From: Halorubellus litoreus
GTDB lineage: Archaea > Halobacteriota > Halobacteria > Halobacteriales > Natrialbaceae
Direction: 5' to 3'
NCBI RefSeq assembly: GCF_037081675.1
Contig: NZ_JAZAQL010000002.1
Span: 682,001-746,000 of the forward strand
Length of the DNA stretch: 64,000 nucleotides
The notes beneath the pieces were generated by a model. That model ran no database searches. It saw only the letters and a program-made list of their open reading frames with translations, and was not told the DNA's origin. Position 1 is the stretch's first letter. Each line of letters opens with the position of its first letter. This document shows, in pieces, positions 17,025 through 25,090 of the stretch. The translations under genes and the position numbers were made by a program.

Positions 17025-17465
17025 TCAGACGACTCCAGCCCGCCGGAAGAACCCGACCTGCTCGTAGAGCCGACATCCGAGACAGAACCCGGTGGTGGCG
17101 CCGAGCGCGGCGAGCACGGCGACGACCGCGACGAGCGCGTACCCCACGGTCGCGATGGGGCCGCCGACGAGGACGAGCGGCGTCGCGACGCCCGTGAACG
17201 CCGCGCCGACGAGCTTCGCGAACCGATGGGGCGCGGCTGGCTCGCGTTCGGTCGGCGGTCCCACTATCGGGACGGCGACGGTCCGCCAGACGGCGGCCCA
17301 GGCGTCGACGCGCCACCGCGAGACGACCGCAGCACCCAGGACGAGCGCGAGGACGACGACGGGGACGGGGTCGACGAGCACGAGCGCCGTCGCTACCAGG
17401 GTCGCCGTGAGTGCCTGCCCGAATCGTGGTGCGCGCGGGTCGACGAGGGACGAATCTGCTGTCAC
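17025..17465 (-). CDS. DUF4395-family membrane protein
   Basis: From the GTG at 17465 the product is 146 residues and begins VTADSSLVDPRAPRFGQAL, the usual start of DUF4395 proteins. It contains about four hydrophobic segments and the family CxxC (FCLGCRLY, near residues 125-132) close to the C-terminus. DUF4395 proteins are often found near thioredoxin-like or sulfur-transfer genes; no such partner is adjacent here. The frame stays open to 17630, but those extra residues look non-conserved and the true start could be another GTG. The function is unknown; a membrane thiol role is suggested only by the CxxC. Confidence 0.75.
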   Translation of the reverse strand: MTADSSLVDPRAPRFGQALTATLVATALVLVDPVPVVVLALVLGAAVVSRWRVDAWAAVWRTVAVPIVGPPTEREPAAPHRFAKLVGAAFTGVATPLVLVGGPIATVGYALVAVVAVLAALGATTGFCLGCRLYEQVGFFRRAGVV

Positions 17466-17824
17466 GTCCGCTGGTGAGGACTGCGACGGAGAAGAACGGT
17501 CGTCGGTCGGGCCCGCGGCACGCACGACCGACCTCGGCGACGACGCGCCCGCGTCGTGACCGCGAGGAATCCTCTCAGTGGCGGAGCGTAACTGGGACAG
17601 AAAACCTCGGTGGAGTGTCGTGACTGCCACGTGGTCCCGTTCGCACGACGCATCTTACCGTCGTGTCGACCGCCGGGTACCCTCGTCGCCGCCGCCGAGT
17701 CGCGGCCTCGCAGGACCGCGAATAACGCGTCGTTCGCCGTCGTTCGCGACCCGTTACCGGCCCGGAATCGGTCGCTGACGAGCACCGTCGTCCGGACCGC
17801 GTCGCTGGTCGTTCGGTAGTTCGC
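17466..17824. other. Gap between the DUF4395 start and the zinc-finger gene, no gene seen
   Basis: About 360 nt separate the chosen GTG start at 17465 from the zinc-finger gene stop at 17825. If the DUF4395 frame actually starts at 17630, the gap is 194 nt. I see no protein-like frame, strong hairpin or repeat apart from alternating GC- and AT-rich patches. Confidence 0.4.
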
Positions 17825-18058
17825 TTACTGGGTCGCGGCGCGGATGTCCTCGATGCGTTTTATCTGGTCGCCCATGCCCTGTCCCTCGCAGTCCTCGGTC
17901 GGGCACGTATAGTGCCAGCCGTCTCGCGTCGCCGCGGACTCTCGGAATCGCTTCCCGCATACGTCACAGAAGAGGTCCGCCTGCTCGCACGTGTCTCGGT
18001 GGAGTTCGAGCGCGAGTTCTGTGGCGAAGCTCTCGTTGCAGTCACGACAGGTGTGCAT
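17825..18058 (-). CDS. Small double zinc-finger protein
   Basis: The 77-residue protein has two cysteine clusters. One is a C2H2-like finger (C4, C7, then H20 and C24 in LELHRDTCEQ). The other has CDVCGKRF at C31/C34 with further cysteines at C52 and C57. Small proteins of this zinc-finger kind are abundant in haloarchaea and often regulatory or RNA-associated, but I cannot assign a partner. A TTATTACG box about 27 nt before the ATG (complement of 18084-18091) supports leaderless transcription. fumC lies upstream on the same strand, separated by a small GC hairpin at 18150-18166. Confidence 0.82.
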   Translation of the reverse strand: MHTCRDCNESFATELALELHRDTCEQADLFCDVCGKRFRESAATRDGWHYTCPTEDCEGQGMGDQIKRIEDIRAATQ

Positions 18059-18149
18059 GGCTGGATTATCTCACTCGCACGTAATAACACCCGTGGATTG
18101 TTCGGGTCCACGGCGGCGTTCGGTTACGAATCGTAAGTCTCCGCCGTCT

Positions 18150-18166
18150 TGCGGGTTTGGCCCGCA
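18150..18166 (-). terminator. Small hairpin after fumC, possible terminator
   Basis: TGCGGG and CCCGCA are inverted copies with a TTTGG loop, about 70 nt after the fumC stop on the minus strand. There is no clear T-run, so a termination role is only suggested. Confidence 0.35.
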
Positions 18167-18232
18167 GCGCGGCGACGATACTGGAATATAAAGCTTTCTA
18201 CGCGGGCGAGTATCGCCCACGCGCCCCGCTGG

Positions 18233-19645
18233 TCAGTCGTCGCCGAGGATGACGCGCTCGGTCATCGCGACCGGGTCCAGGACGTCCTCGGCCTCCTCCT
18301 CGCTCAGGTAGCCCTTCTCCAGGACGACCTCCTTCACCGTCTTCCCCTCCTTCAGCGCGGTCTTCGCGACCTCGCTCGCCTTGTCGTACCCGATGGCGGG
18401 ATTGAGCGCGGTCGCGAGCGCCATCGACTGCTCGACCTGCTCCGCGCAGTGCTCCTCGTTCGCCTCGAGCTTCGCGACGAACCGGCGCGCGAACACCTCG
18501 CTCGCGTTCGACAGCATCTCCGCGGACTGCAGGAAGTTGTGCGCGAGCACCGGCTTGTAGAGGTTCAGGTCGATCTGGCCCTCCGCAGCGCCCGCGGAGA
18601 CGGCGGCGTCGTTCCCGACGACCTGCTTGTGGACCTGATTCACTGCTTCGGCGACCACCGGGTTGATCTTCCCGGGCATGATCGACGACCCGGGCTGGTT
18701 CTCCGGTTGCTCCAGCTCGCCGAGCCCGTTCCGCGGGCCGGACGCGAGCAGCCGGAGGTCGTTCGCGATCTTGTTCAGCGAGCCAGCGACGGTGCGGAGC
18801 GCGCCGTGCGCTTCGCTCATCGCGTCGTGCGCGGCCTGCGCCTCGAAGTGCGAGTCCGCCTCGCGGAACTGGACGCCCGTCTCCTTCGTGATGTATTCGG
18901 CCGCGAGTCCCGGGAAGTCCGGGTGCGTGTTCAGGCCGGTGCCGACCGCGGTCCCGCCGAGCGCGAGCTCCGCGAGGTGCTCGCGGACGTTGTCCACGCG
19001 CACGAGGCCCTTCTCGACCTGCGTCCGATACCCGTCGAACTCCTGGCCGAGCCGGATTGGGGTCGCGTCCTGGAGGTGCGTACGACCCGTCTTCACGACG
19101 TCGTCGAACTCGTCGGCCTTCGAGTCGAGCGCGTCGCGGAGCGTGTCCAGCGCCGGGATGAGGTCCTTCTCGACGGCTTCGAGGCTCGCGACGTGCATCG
19201 CCGTCGGGATGACGTCGTTGCTCGACTGGCCGTAGTTGACGTGGTCGTTCGGGTGAACGACGCGGTCACCGATCTCCGCGCCCTTCAGTTCCGCGGCGCG
19301 GTTCGCGATGACCTCGTTCGCGTTCATGTTCGAGGACGTCCCCGACCCCGTCTGGAAGACGTCCACGGGGAACTGGTCGTCGTGCTCGCCCGCGATGACC
19401 TCGTCCGCGGCCTCCACGATGACCGCCGCGGTCTCCTCGTCGAGCAGCCCGAGGTCGCGGTTCGCCTGCGCCGACGCCTTCTTCACGACGCCGAGCGCGC
19501 GAACGAACCGCCGACCGAACGAGATACCCGAGATGGGGAAGTTCTCGACCGCGCGCTGGGTCTGGGCACCCCAGTACGCGTCCGCCGGTACCTGCATCTC
19601 GCCGAGACTGTCCCGTTCCGTCCGGTAATCCTCGTCGTCTGCCAT
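18233..19645 (-). CDS. fumC: Class II fumarate hydratase
   Basis: The 470-residue protein belongs to the fumarase/aspartase superfamily and interconverts fumarate and L-malate in the citric-acid cycle. Characteristic parts are QTGSGTSSNMNANEV near 100, the HPNDHVNYGQSSND motif near 135, GRTHLQDATPIRLGQEF near 190 and the signature GSSIMPGKINP near 320, which contains the mobile catalytic Ser loop. The TGSGTSSNMN pattern and total length fit FumC rather than aspartase or argininosuccinate lyase. The ATG at 19645 (MADDEDYRTERD) is preferred over an upstream in-frame start. In this window the enzyme also fits the methylaspartate cycle, which regenerates malate. Confidence 0.93.
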   Translation of the reverse strand: MADDEDYRTERDSLGEMQVPADAYWGAQTQRAVENFPISGISFGRRFVRALGVVKKASAQANRDLGLLDEETAAVIVEAADEVIAGEHDDQFPVDVFQTGSGTSSNMNANEVIANRAAELKGAEIGDRVVHPNDHVNYGQSSNDVIPTAMHVASLEAVEKDLIPALDTLRDALDSKADEFDDVVKTGRTHLQDATPIRLGQEFDGYRTQVEKGLVRVDNVREHLAELALGGTAVGTGLNTHPDFPGLAAEYITKETGVQFREADSHFEAQAAHDAMSEAHGALRTVAGSLNKIANDLRLLASGPRNGLGELEQPENQPGSSIMPGKINPVVAEAVNQVHKQVVGNDAAVSAGAAEGQIDLNLYKPVLAHNFLQSAEMLSNASEVFARRFVAKLEANEEHCAEQVEQSMALATALNPAIGYDKASEVAKTALKEGKTVKEVVLEKGYLSEEEAEDVLDPVAMTERVILGDD

Positions 19646-19735
19646 ACGCGAAGCGTCGACTCGCCCGGCGTAAAAGCCATCGGTACGCGGCGGGCGCGCC
19701 GTCACTGCAGTCGGCGGTCGACGACCTCCAATCGG

Positions 19736-20224
19736 TCAGCGACTCCCGTCTTCGACGTTCCCAGCGGGCGTCCGCTTGCGCTGGGATTCCCCTTCGACGA
19801 TACCGCTCATACGAGTTGGTTGGACGCGGACGATTCGGAACTGGACGTCGGTCGCCGGCCGTTCGTGCACCTGATAGTACGGGATGTCCAGTCCCTGCAT
19901 CGCCTCGACGATGGCGGCGTCGAGCGAATCGGTGCCGAGGGTCTCGGCGGTCCCTTCGACGACGACGCTCTTCCAGCCGTCGTCCGTGTCGGCGTACACG
20001 ACGAACGACAGGTGGTCGGTGTCGTCGAGGTACTTCTGTTTCTGGCTCCCGGGCGCGAACCCCATCCGGAAGTAGATCGCTTCGTCGTCCTCGTCGAACG
20101 TGTACGAGACGGGGATGGCGTACGCGTCGCTGTCCTTCGCGAGCGCGAGGACGCCCGTGCCGTGGTCGTCGAGGAACGATGCGATGTCGAGCGCGTCCAT
20201 CGGAGTGGCTTGCTTCCCGGCCAT
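19736..20224 (-). CDS. Pyridoxamine 5'-phosphate oxidase-fold (split-barrel) protein
   Basis: The 162-residue protein has a flavin-binding split-barrel pattern: GTGVLALAKDSDAYAIPVSY near 22-41, then IYFRMGFAPGSQKQKYL and LSFVVYADTDDGWKSVVVEG. Archaeal proteins of this type are annotated as pyridoxamine-phosphate-oxidase-related and probably bind FMN or F420; the substrate is unknown. The ATG at 20224 (MAGKQATPMDALD) is preferred because residues upstream overlap the divergent gene. An imperfect inverted repeat (20236-20260) straddles the likely TATA region (TTATTG on the complement) and could be an operator. Confidence 0.82.
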   Translation of the reverse strand: MAGKQATPMDALDIASFLDDHGTGVLALAKDSDAYAIPVSYTFDEDDEAIYFRMGFAPGSQKQKYLDDTDHLSFVVYADTDDGWKSVVVEGTAETLGTDSLDAAIVEAMQGLDIPYYQVHERPATDVQFRIVRVQPTRMSGIVEGESQRKRTPAGNVEDGSR

Positions 20225-20235
20225 ACGTGCTATTT

Positions 20236-20260
20236 GGTACCGTGGCACAATAACGGTGCC
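20236..20260. promoter_or_regulatory. Imperfect inverted repeat in the divergent promoter
   Basis: GGTACCGT (20236-20243) and ACGGTGCC (20253-20260) pair at 7 of 8 positions. The element spans the TATA-like region 12-36 nt before the split-barrel protein gene and lies upstream of the divergent gene at 20337. It is a candidate operator. Confidence 0.4.
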
Positions 20261-20336
20261 TCGTCGTTCCCGGTCCGTGAGACTCGAGGTCGCCGCGGGC
20301 GCCAGACGTAAATCCGACACCGCCCACGATGCGCCC

Positions 20337-21389
20337 ATGAGCGACGACGTACCGACGGGCGACGGTTCGCGCGACCCCGGACCCGGGACCGACGTCGACG
20401 AGGCGACCGACGTCGACACCACCGCCGGGTTCGCGTACCACCTCCGCCAGCTCACGGACGCGTTCGTCCGGAAGGTCCCTGCGAGCGACGCGGCAGCGGA
20501 CGGCGACGACGCGGCGAGCGACCAAGGGTCGACGGCCGACGCGGACGAGCCGGACCGCTACGAGCTGACCGACGCCGGGCGACGCGTCGCTCGCGCCGTC
20601 GCTGCCGGCACGTACACCGCGAGCGTCGATACCGAGCCGGTCGCGCTCGACGACGACTGTCCCATCTGCGGCGACCCAGAAGGCCTGCACGCGACCGTCG
20701 CGGACAACGTCACCCGCGTCGGCTGCGACGCCTGCGAGCGCGACGTGCTCGCGCTCCCGTTCCCACCCAGCGGGTACGCGACGCGGGACCCGGAGCGCGT
20801 GCCCGACGCGGTCGACCGCCATCATCGTCGACGCATCGCGTCGTTCGCCGACGGCGTCTGCCCCGACTGTGGCGGCTCCGCGACCGGTCACGTCGAACCC
20901 GTCGACGAGGACGACCGCAATGGGGTCGCCGGCACGGACACGAGTGCGGACGCGGACACCGACGAGCCCCTGGGTGTCCGTGCGCGGTTCGCGTGCGAGG
21001 CCTGCACCGCGACGCTCGCCTGCCCGGTGTCGCTCGCGCTCCTGGACCATCCCGCGGTCGTCGCCGCGTACCACGACCACGGCGTCGACGTCCGCGAGCG
21101 CGCGCTCTGGACGGTCGGCGTCGACTGGCGCGAACGCGTCCTCTCGACCGACCCGTGGTGCGTGCGCGCCACCCTCCGAGATCCCACCGACGACGACCCC
21201 GACGGCGGGCCGCGAGACGTCCTCGCGGCGTACGTCGGCCGCGACCTGACCGTCGTCGACACCGACCGCCTCGACGCCGCCGGGGCGAGCGCTGCGGACG
21301 CCGCCGCGGACGACGGCGCCATCACCGCCGACGCCGAGGACGCTGACGCCACCGACGACGCCCCGGCGGACGACGGCACGCCCGCCTGA
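20337..21389 (+). CDS. Haloarchaeal wHTH/zinc-ribbon regulator lacking the first part of its DNA-binding domain
   Basis: The 350-residue protein resembles haloarchaeal ArsR-like regulators with a long zinc-ribbon C-terminal domain. The end of the winged helix is present (AGFAYHLRQLTDAFVRKV near 30-46, then YELTDAGRRVARAVAAGTYT near 80-99), as are the zinc-type pairs CPICG, CDACE, CPDCG and CEAC. Family members normally have an ALGDETR-type first helix and the recognition-helix lead before the YHL motif; here those ~40 residues are replaced by an acidic low-complexity stretch. An extra acidic insert also splits the wing. No remnant is visible in other frames, because the upstream sequence belongs to the divergent promoter. 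DNA binding may be lost or altered. Confidence 0.75.
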   Translation: MSDDVPTGDGSRDPGPGTDVDEATDVDTTAGFAYHLRQLTDAFVRKVPASDAAADGDDAASDQGSTADADEPDRYELTDAGRRVARAVAAGTYTASVDTEPVALDDDCPICGDPEGLHATVADNVTRVGCDACERDVLALPFPPSGYATRDPERVPDAVDRHHRRRIASFADGVCPDCGGSATGHVEPVDEDDRNGVAGTDTSADADTDEPLGVRARFACEACTATLACPVSLALLDHPAVVAAYHDHGVDVRERALWTVGVDWRERVLSTDPWCVRATLRDPTDDDPDGGPRDVLAAYVGRDLTVVDTDRLDAAGASAADAAADDGAITADAEDADATDDAPADDGTPA

Positions 21390-21419
21390 GCGGGCGCCCG
21401 CGACCTCGCTTTCACTGTC

Positions 21420-22172
21420 CTACGACGCTCTGACGCCTGCCTCGTCGAGCGCACTCGCTCGTTCGCCAGCGTCGAGCGACCGGTAGCCGTCGGCGTCCGC
21501 GACGGCGACCGCGACGTCGGATGGCGCGAACCCGTCCGCGTCTATCGTCGCCGCGAGCGCCCCGAGCGCCAGGTTCCGCGCACCGAGGGGGCCGACGTCG
21601 GGGTCGTACTCGCGCTCCAGGTGCTCTCGCGCCGCGTCCGCGCCGCCGCCGATGGCGGTCGCGTGCCACTCGCTCGGCGACCCCGACGGGTCCACCTCGA
21701 ACAACCGCGGGCGCTCCCCGGTACCTGCGGCGCGGGCGTTTCCGTCGACCCCGGCGACGAGCAGGCCCGCGCCGAACGGGCGCGTGCCGCCGGCCTGCGT
21801 CGCCTCCTGGACGTGGTCCGCGACCGCGGTCGCGAGCGGCTCCACGCCCACGGGCTGGTCGTACCGGAGGCGTTCGGTCTGTGCGCGCCGACGGGCGAAG
21901 TCGACGACGCGGCGGCCGTCCGCGACGTGACCGGCAGTCGCTGCACCGAGGCGGCCGTCGACGTCGTGGAGCTTCTCGACGCTCCCGTCCACGAGCAGCG
22001 GCGAGGGCGTCCGCGCGTCCGCTGCGAGCACCACGCCGTCGGCGCCGCGGACGCCGACCACTGCGGTCCCGTTCCGCACCGCCTCGCGAGCGTACTCCAC
22101 CTGGTAGAGGCGGCCGTCCGGCGAGAACACGGAGACCCCGCGGTCGTACGCTTGCCGGTCGCTCCCGTTCAT
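21420..22172 (-). CDS. psmA: 20S proteasome alpha subunit
   Basis: The 250-residue protein has the alpha-type N-terminus DRGVSVFSPDGRLYQVEYAREA at about 9-30, the gate region of archaeal 20S proteasomes, and then VGVRGADGVVLAADAR. It lacks the N-terminal catalytic Thr, as expected for a structural alpha subunit. Four bases (ATGA) overlap the end of psmB upstream, so the two are co-transcribed and translationally coupled. Haloarchaea often carry two alpha paralogues; I cannot tell whether this is alpha1 or alpha2. It differs from the commonest forms in several places (for example LLVDGSVEKLHDVDG), so it may be the second-type alpha. Confidence 0.9.
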   Translation of the reverse strand: MNGSDRQAYDRGVSVFSPDGRLYQVEYAREAVRNGTAVVGVRGADGVVLAADARTPSPLLVDGSVEKLHDVDGRLGAATAGHVADGRRVVDFARRRAQTERLRYDQPVGVEPLATAVADHVQEATQAGGTRPFGAGLLVAGVDGNARAAGTGERPRLFEVDPSGSPSEWHATAIGGGADAAREHLEREYDPDVGPLGARNLALGALAATIDADGFAPSDVAVAVADADGYRSLDAGERASALDEAGVRAS

Positions 22173-22885
22173 GCCGCGTCACCCCCGAAGGCGTCGGCCT
22201 CGGGAGCCGACGCTGCCGCCACCTCGTCGAGCGAGAGCGCGTCGACGTCCACGCCCTCGCTCGTCACGGTGGCGACGTGCGCGCCGTTCCCGCTCGCGGT
22301 GTCGCGCTGGCTCGCCGCCGCCACCGCCGACAGCGCGAGCTCGCGGCCGCGCTCTGGATCCTCGACGGCGTCGGCGCGGCCTTCGAGGACGCCGTACGCG
22401 ACCTGCATGCCGCTCCCGGCAGCGCCGTAGGTCGCGGGGATGACCCCGCCGCCGCCGTCGAGTTCGAAGACGTGCGCGCCGCCGGCGTCGACGCCGCCGA
22501 GGAGCAACTGCGCGGGGAGTCCGCGGACGAGGTTCCCGGCGACCGACGCCAGTCCCGACACGGAGAGGGGTTCGCCCCGGCGGGCCGCGTACAGGTTCGC
22601 CTCCGCTTCGAGGGTGCGGACGAGGTCCTGGACGGGGCCGACGGTGCCGGACATCGCGAGCGCCGCGGTGTCGGCGACGGGCTGGACCTTCCGCACGTCC
22701 TTGTTCGCGACGAATCGGCCGCCGAGGCTCGCGCGCTGGTCGGCCGCGACGACCACCGCGTCGCCGGCGGTCACCGCCACCGTCGTCGTCCCGGTCTTCA
22801 GCGGCTCGCCCTCGACGGGGTCGCCGGTCGCTTCGAGGTCGAACGTCGTCCTGCGCTCCAATCGCTCGGTCGTTCGGTCGAGCAT
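22169..22885 (-). CDS. psmB: 20S proteasome beta subunit (catalytic)
   Basis: The 238-residue precursor has a 32-residue propeptide ending in KTG, with autocatalytic cleavage predicted before Thr33 (G|TTTVAV). Thr33 would be the N-terminal nucleophile. Asp49 in VAADQRAS and Lys66 in VRKVQP match the conserved catalytic Asp17 and Lys33 of mature beta subunits, with one extra residue before the Lys. The C-terminal part has SGNGAHVATV, a beta-type sequence around the conserved Ser and Gly. It is the first gene of the psmB-psmA operon. A CATATTT box on the complement (22911-22918) sits about 26-33 nt before the ATG, next to a perfect 18-bp palindrome. Confidence 0.92.
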   Translation of the reverse strand: MLDRTTERLERRTTFDLEATGDPVEGEPLKTGTTTVAVTAGDAVVVAADQRASLGGRFVANKDVRKVQPVADTAALAMSGTVGPVQDLVRTLEAEANLYAARRGEPLSVSGLASVAGNLVRGLPAQLLLGGVDAGGAHVFELDGGGGVIPATYGAAGSGMQVAYGVLEGRADAVEDPERGRELALSAVAAASQRDTASGNGAHVATVTSEGVDVDALSLDEVAAASAPEADAFGGDAA

Positions 22886-22920
22886 GGCAGGGACCTGGGG
22901 CCACCCGAGGAAATATGTTA

Positions 22921-22938
22921 GCTAAAATATATTTTAGC
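22921..22938. promoter_or_regulatory. 18-bp perfect palindrome in the psmB / Mrp divergent promoter
   Basis: GCTAAAATATATTTTAGC is its own reverse complement. It lies 36-53 nt upstream of the psmB ATG, directly beside the psmB TATA box, where the BRE or an upstream activator/repressor would bind. It is about 100 nt upstream of the Mrp gene. In a GC-rich genome an AT-rich perfect palindrome of this length is unlikely to be chance, so it is a strong candidate operator. Confidence 0.65.
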
Positions 22939-23003
22939 CGGGTCGCACTCGCGCACCCCTCGACCGGACGCGCCGAGGGGACCGCGAGTCCGCGTAACAC
23001 AAC

Positions 23004-23009
23004 CCTTTT
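23004..23009 (+). promoter_or_regulatory. TATA-like box for the Mrp gene
   Basis: CCTTTT lies 26-31 nt before the Mrp ATG at 23035, the spacing expected for a leaderless haloarchaeal promoter. It resembles T-rich boxes seen at other starts in this window. Confidence 0.45.
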
Positions 23010-23034
23010 CGCTCGTTCGCCCCGACGAACGCGC

Positions 23035-24090
23035 ATGGACGCAGACGCCATCCGCGACGCGCTCCGGAACGTCACGGACCCGGACCTCGGCGACGACATC
23101 GTCTCCCTCGGCCTCGTGAACAGCATCGAGGTGACGGACGACAGCATCAACGTCGACCTGGCGCTCGGCGCACCGTACTCGCCGACCGAGACGGGCATCG
23201 CGGACGCCGTCCGCGACGCCATCGGGAGCGTCGACCGCGAGGTGAACCTCACCGCGAACGTCGACACCGGCCTCGCCGCGGACGACGACGTCCTCGCGAA
23301 CGTCGAGAACGTCATCGCCGTCGCCTCCGGGAAAGGCGGCGTCGGGAAGTCCACGATGGCGGTCAACATCGCCGCCGGCCTCAGCGCCATGGGCGCTCGC
23401 GTCGGCCTCTTCGACGCCGACGTCTACGGGCCGAACGTCCCGCGGATGGTCGACGCCGACGAACCGCCGGGCGCGACGCGCGACGAGACGCTCGTCCCGC
23501 CCGAGAAGTACGGGATGAAGCTCATGTCCATGGCGTTCCTCGTCGGCGAGGACGACCCCGTCATCTGGCGCGGCCCGATGGTCCACAAGGTCCTCACGCA
23601 ACTCTGGGAGGACGTCGAATGGGGGCACCTCGACTACATGATCGTCGACCTCCCCCCAGGAACCGGCGACACCCAACTCACGCTCCTCCAGACCGTCCCC
23701 GTCACCGGCGCGGTCATCGTCACCACCCCGCAGGACGTCGCGCTCGACGACGCCCGCAAGGGCCTCGAGATGTTCGGGAAACACGACACGAACGTCCTCG
23801 GTATCGCCGAGAACATGGGGACGTTCAAGTGCCCGGACTGCGGCGGCGAGCACGCCATCTTCGGCGAAGGCGGCGGCCAGCAGTTCGCGGACGTCCACGA
23901 CATGCCGTTCCTCGGGTCGGTCCCCCTGGACCCCGACGTCAGGACCGGCGGCGACGAAGGCGCACCCATCGTCCTCGACGAGGACTCCGCGACCGGCGAA
24001 GCGTTCCGCGAGATAGCGCGGAACGTCGCGAACAACACCGGCATCGTCCGCCGCCGCGAACACACCACGCGCAACCCGCCCAGTCAGTGA
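23035..24090 (+). CDS. Mrp/ApbC-type iron-sulfur cluster carrier ATPase
   Basis: The 351-residue protein joins an N-terminal MIP18/DUF59 domain (about 1-85, DPDLGDDIVSLGLV) to a Mrp/NBP35 P-loop ATPase. The deviant Walker A is SGKGGVGKST near 98-107, followed by FDADVYGPNVPRM and DLPPGTGDTQLTL. A CPDCGG near residue 265 supplies the cluster-bridging CxxC. Such proteins dimerise, bind a 4Fe-4S cluster at the CxxC and pass it to apo-enzymes. The ATG at 23035 is preferred over an earlier in-frame start at 22915 that would lie in the promoter. The next gene begins 1 nt after the stop, so they form an operon. Confidence 0.93.
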   Translation: MDADAIRDALRNVTDPDLGDDIVSLGLVNSIEVTDDSINVDLALGAPYSPTETGIADAVRDAIGSVDREVNLTANVDTGLAADDDVLANVENVIAVASGKGGVGKSTMAVNIAAGLSAMGARVGLFDADVYGPNVPRMVDADEPPGATRDETLVPPEKYGMKLMSMAFLVGEDDPVIWRGPMVHKVLTQLWEDVEWGHLDYMIVDLPPGTGDTQLTLLQTVPVTGAVIVTTPQDVALDDARKGLEMFGKHDTNVLGIAENMGTFKCPDCGGEHAIFGEGGGQQFADVHDMPFLGSVPLDPDVRTGGDEGAPIVLDEDSATGEAFREIARNVANNTGIVRRREHTTRNPPSQ

Positions 24091-24091
24091 G

Positions 24092-24394
24092 ATGACCGAC
24101 GACGCGCCCGACCGGGACCCCGACCGCGACGCCGATTCGACGGCCGGCCAGGACCCCGACGTCGACACCGAGTCCGACGACGACGACTTCGAGTCCGACC
24201 CCGAGCGCGCTGCACTCCTCCGCGAGGTCGCCGACGACGTCCGCGGCGACACCAGCGAGTCCGAGCAGCTCGCGAACGTCCTCTACCGCACGAGCGACAT
24301 CTACGACCCCGACGAGGACACCTCCCCCGAGGAGGTCATGCAGAACGTGAAGTTCATCCTCGAAGTCAAGGAACGTGGCGGCCTCGGCCGCTGA
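24092..24394 (+). CDS. Acidic haloarchaeal protein of unknown function, co-transcribed with Mrp
   Basis: The 100-residue protein has a 40-residue Asp-rich lead, then a conserved-looking helical part ending VMQNVKFILEVKERGGLGR. Its ATG at 24092 follows the Mrp stop by 1 nt, so it is very probably translated from the same message. I do not recognise the family; the close linkage suggests a link to cluster transfer, but nothing in the protein, which has no cysteine, supports this directly. Confidence 0.75.
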   Translation: MTDDAPDRDPDRDADSTAGQDPDVDTESDDDDFESDPERAALLREVADDVRGDTSESEQLANVLYRTSDIYDPDEDTSPEEVMQNVKFILEVKERGGLGR

Positions 24395-24434
24395 CCCACC
24401 CGCGTCACTCGCACGCGACGAGCCGCCGTCTTCT

Positions 24435-24495
<61 letters not shown>

Positions 24496-24526
24496 CGCGG
24501 TCTCGCCAGCGAACGCTGGCTGGCGG

Positions 24527-25090
24527 TCAGTGCGCCACCGCGTCGACTTGGACGCGACGGACGACGAGGTCGCAGTGCGCGTCGCCGTCCAGCTGGCACG
24601 TCTCGTGCGTGATGTCGTAGGACTCGCCGTAGTACGCGCCGACGCCGTCGATGATGCCCTCCCCGAGCATGCAGAGCTGGCGGTCCGAGCCGTACCGGAC
24701 GACAGCGAGGTCGTCCTCGAGGCGCTTGGCCTGCAGCGCTGGCGGCGTGAACTCCGACAGTCGCTTCGCGCGCAGCGCCTCGTGGATGTACGTCTCGACG
24801 TTCGCGAGCAGGTCCAGGCCCGACCAGTCGCGCTCGACGTGCACGCCGTACGTCTCCACGAGCGGCTCCACGATGTACCGGCCGAACGCGTACAGCAGGT
24901 CCGCCTCGTCCTCGCCGGAGAGCTCCGACGCCGCGCCGACGAGCGCGAGCGCCTCCGCGTCGTCGTACTCGGAGACCGGCACGTAGAGCTTCCCGCCGAG
25001 CCCCGCCTCCTCCTGGATGGCGCGCCACGTCGCCGCGTCGTACTCCTCGACGACGAAGTCCTTCAGGGTCTTCATCACGATCCCGTGCAT
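24527..25090 (-). CDS. H-NOX (heme-nitric-oxide/oxygen-binding) domain protein
   Basis: The 187-residue protein matches H-NOX domains over its whole length. It starts MHGIVMKTLKDFVVEEYDAATW and has YVPVSEYDDAEALALVGAAS near 36-55 and YAFGRYIVEPLVE near 67-79. The predicted heme-ligating histidine is His103 (VETYIHEALRA), and the heme-propionate motif Y-x-S-x-R is Tyr133-Ser135-Arg137 (VRYGSDR). Both positions fit the canonical His102 and Y131/S133/R135. A C-terminal half with CMLGEGIIDGVGAYYG follows. H-NOX proteins bind NO or O2 and signal to a kinase, cyclase or chemoreceptor, usually encoded nearby; no such partner is adjacent here. The start is ATG at 25090, divergent from a UDG-family gene. 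Confidence 0.85.
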   Translation of the reverse strand: MHGIVMKTLKDFVVEEYDAATWRAIQEEAGLGGKLYVPVSEYDDAEALALVGAASELSGEDEADLLYAFGRYIVEPLVETYGVHVERDWSGLDLLANVETYIHEALRAKRLSEFTPPALQAKRLEDDLAVVRYGSDRQLCMLGEGIIDGVGAYYGESYDITHETCQLDGDAHCDLVVRRVQVDAVAH

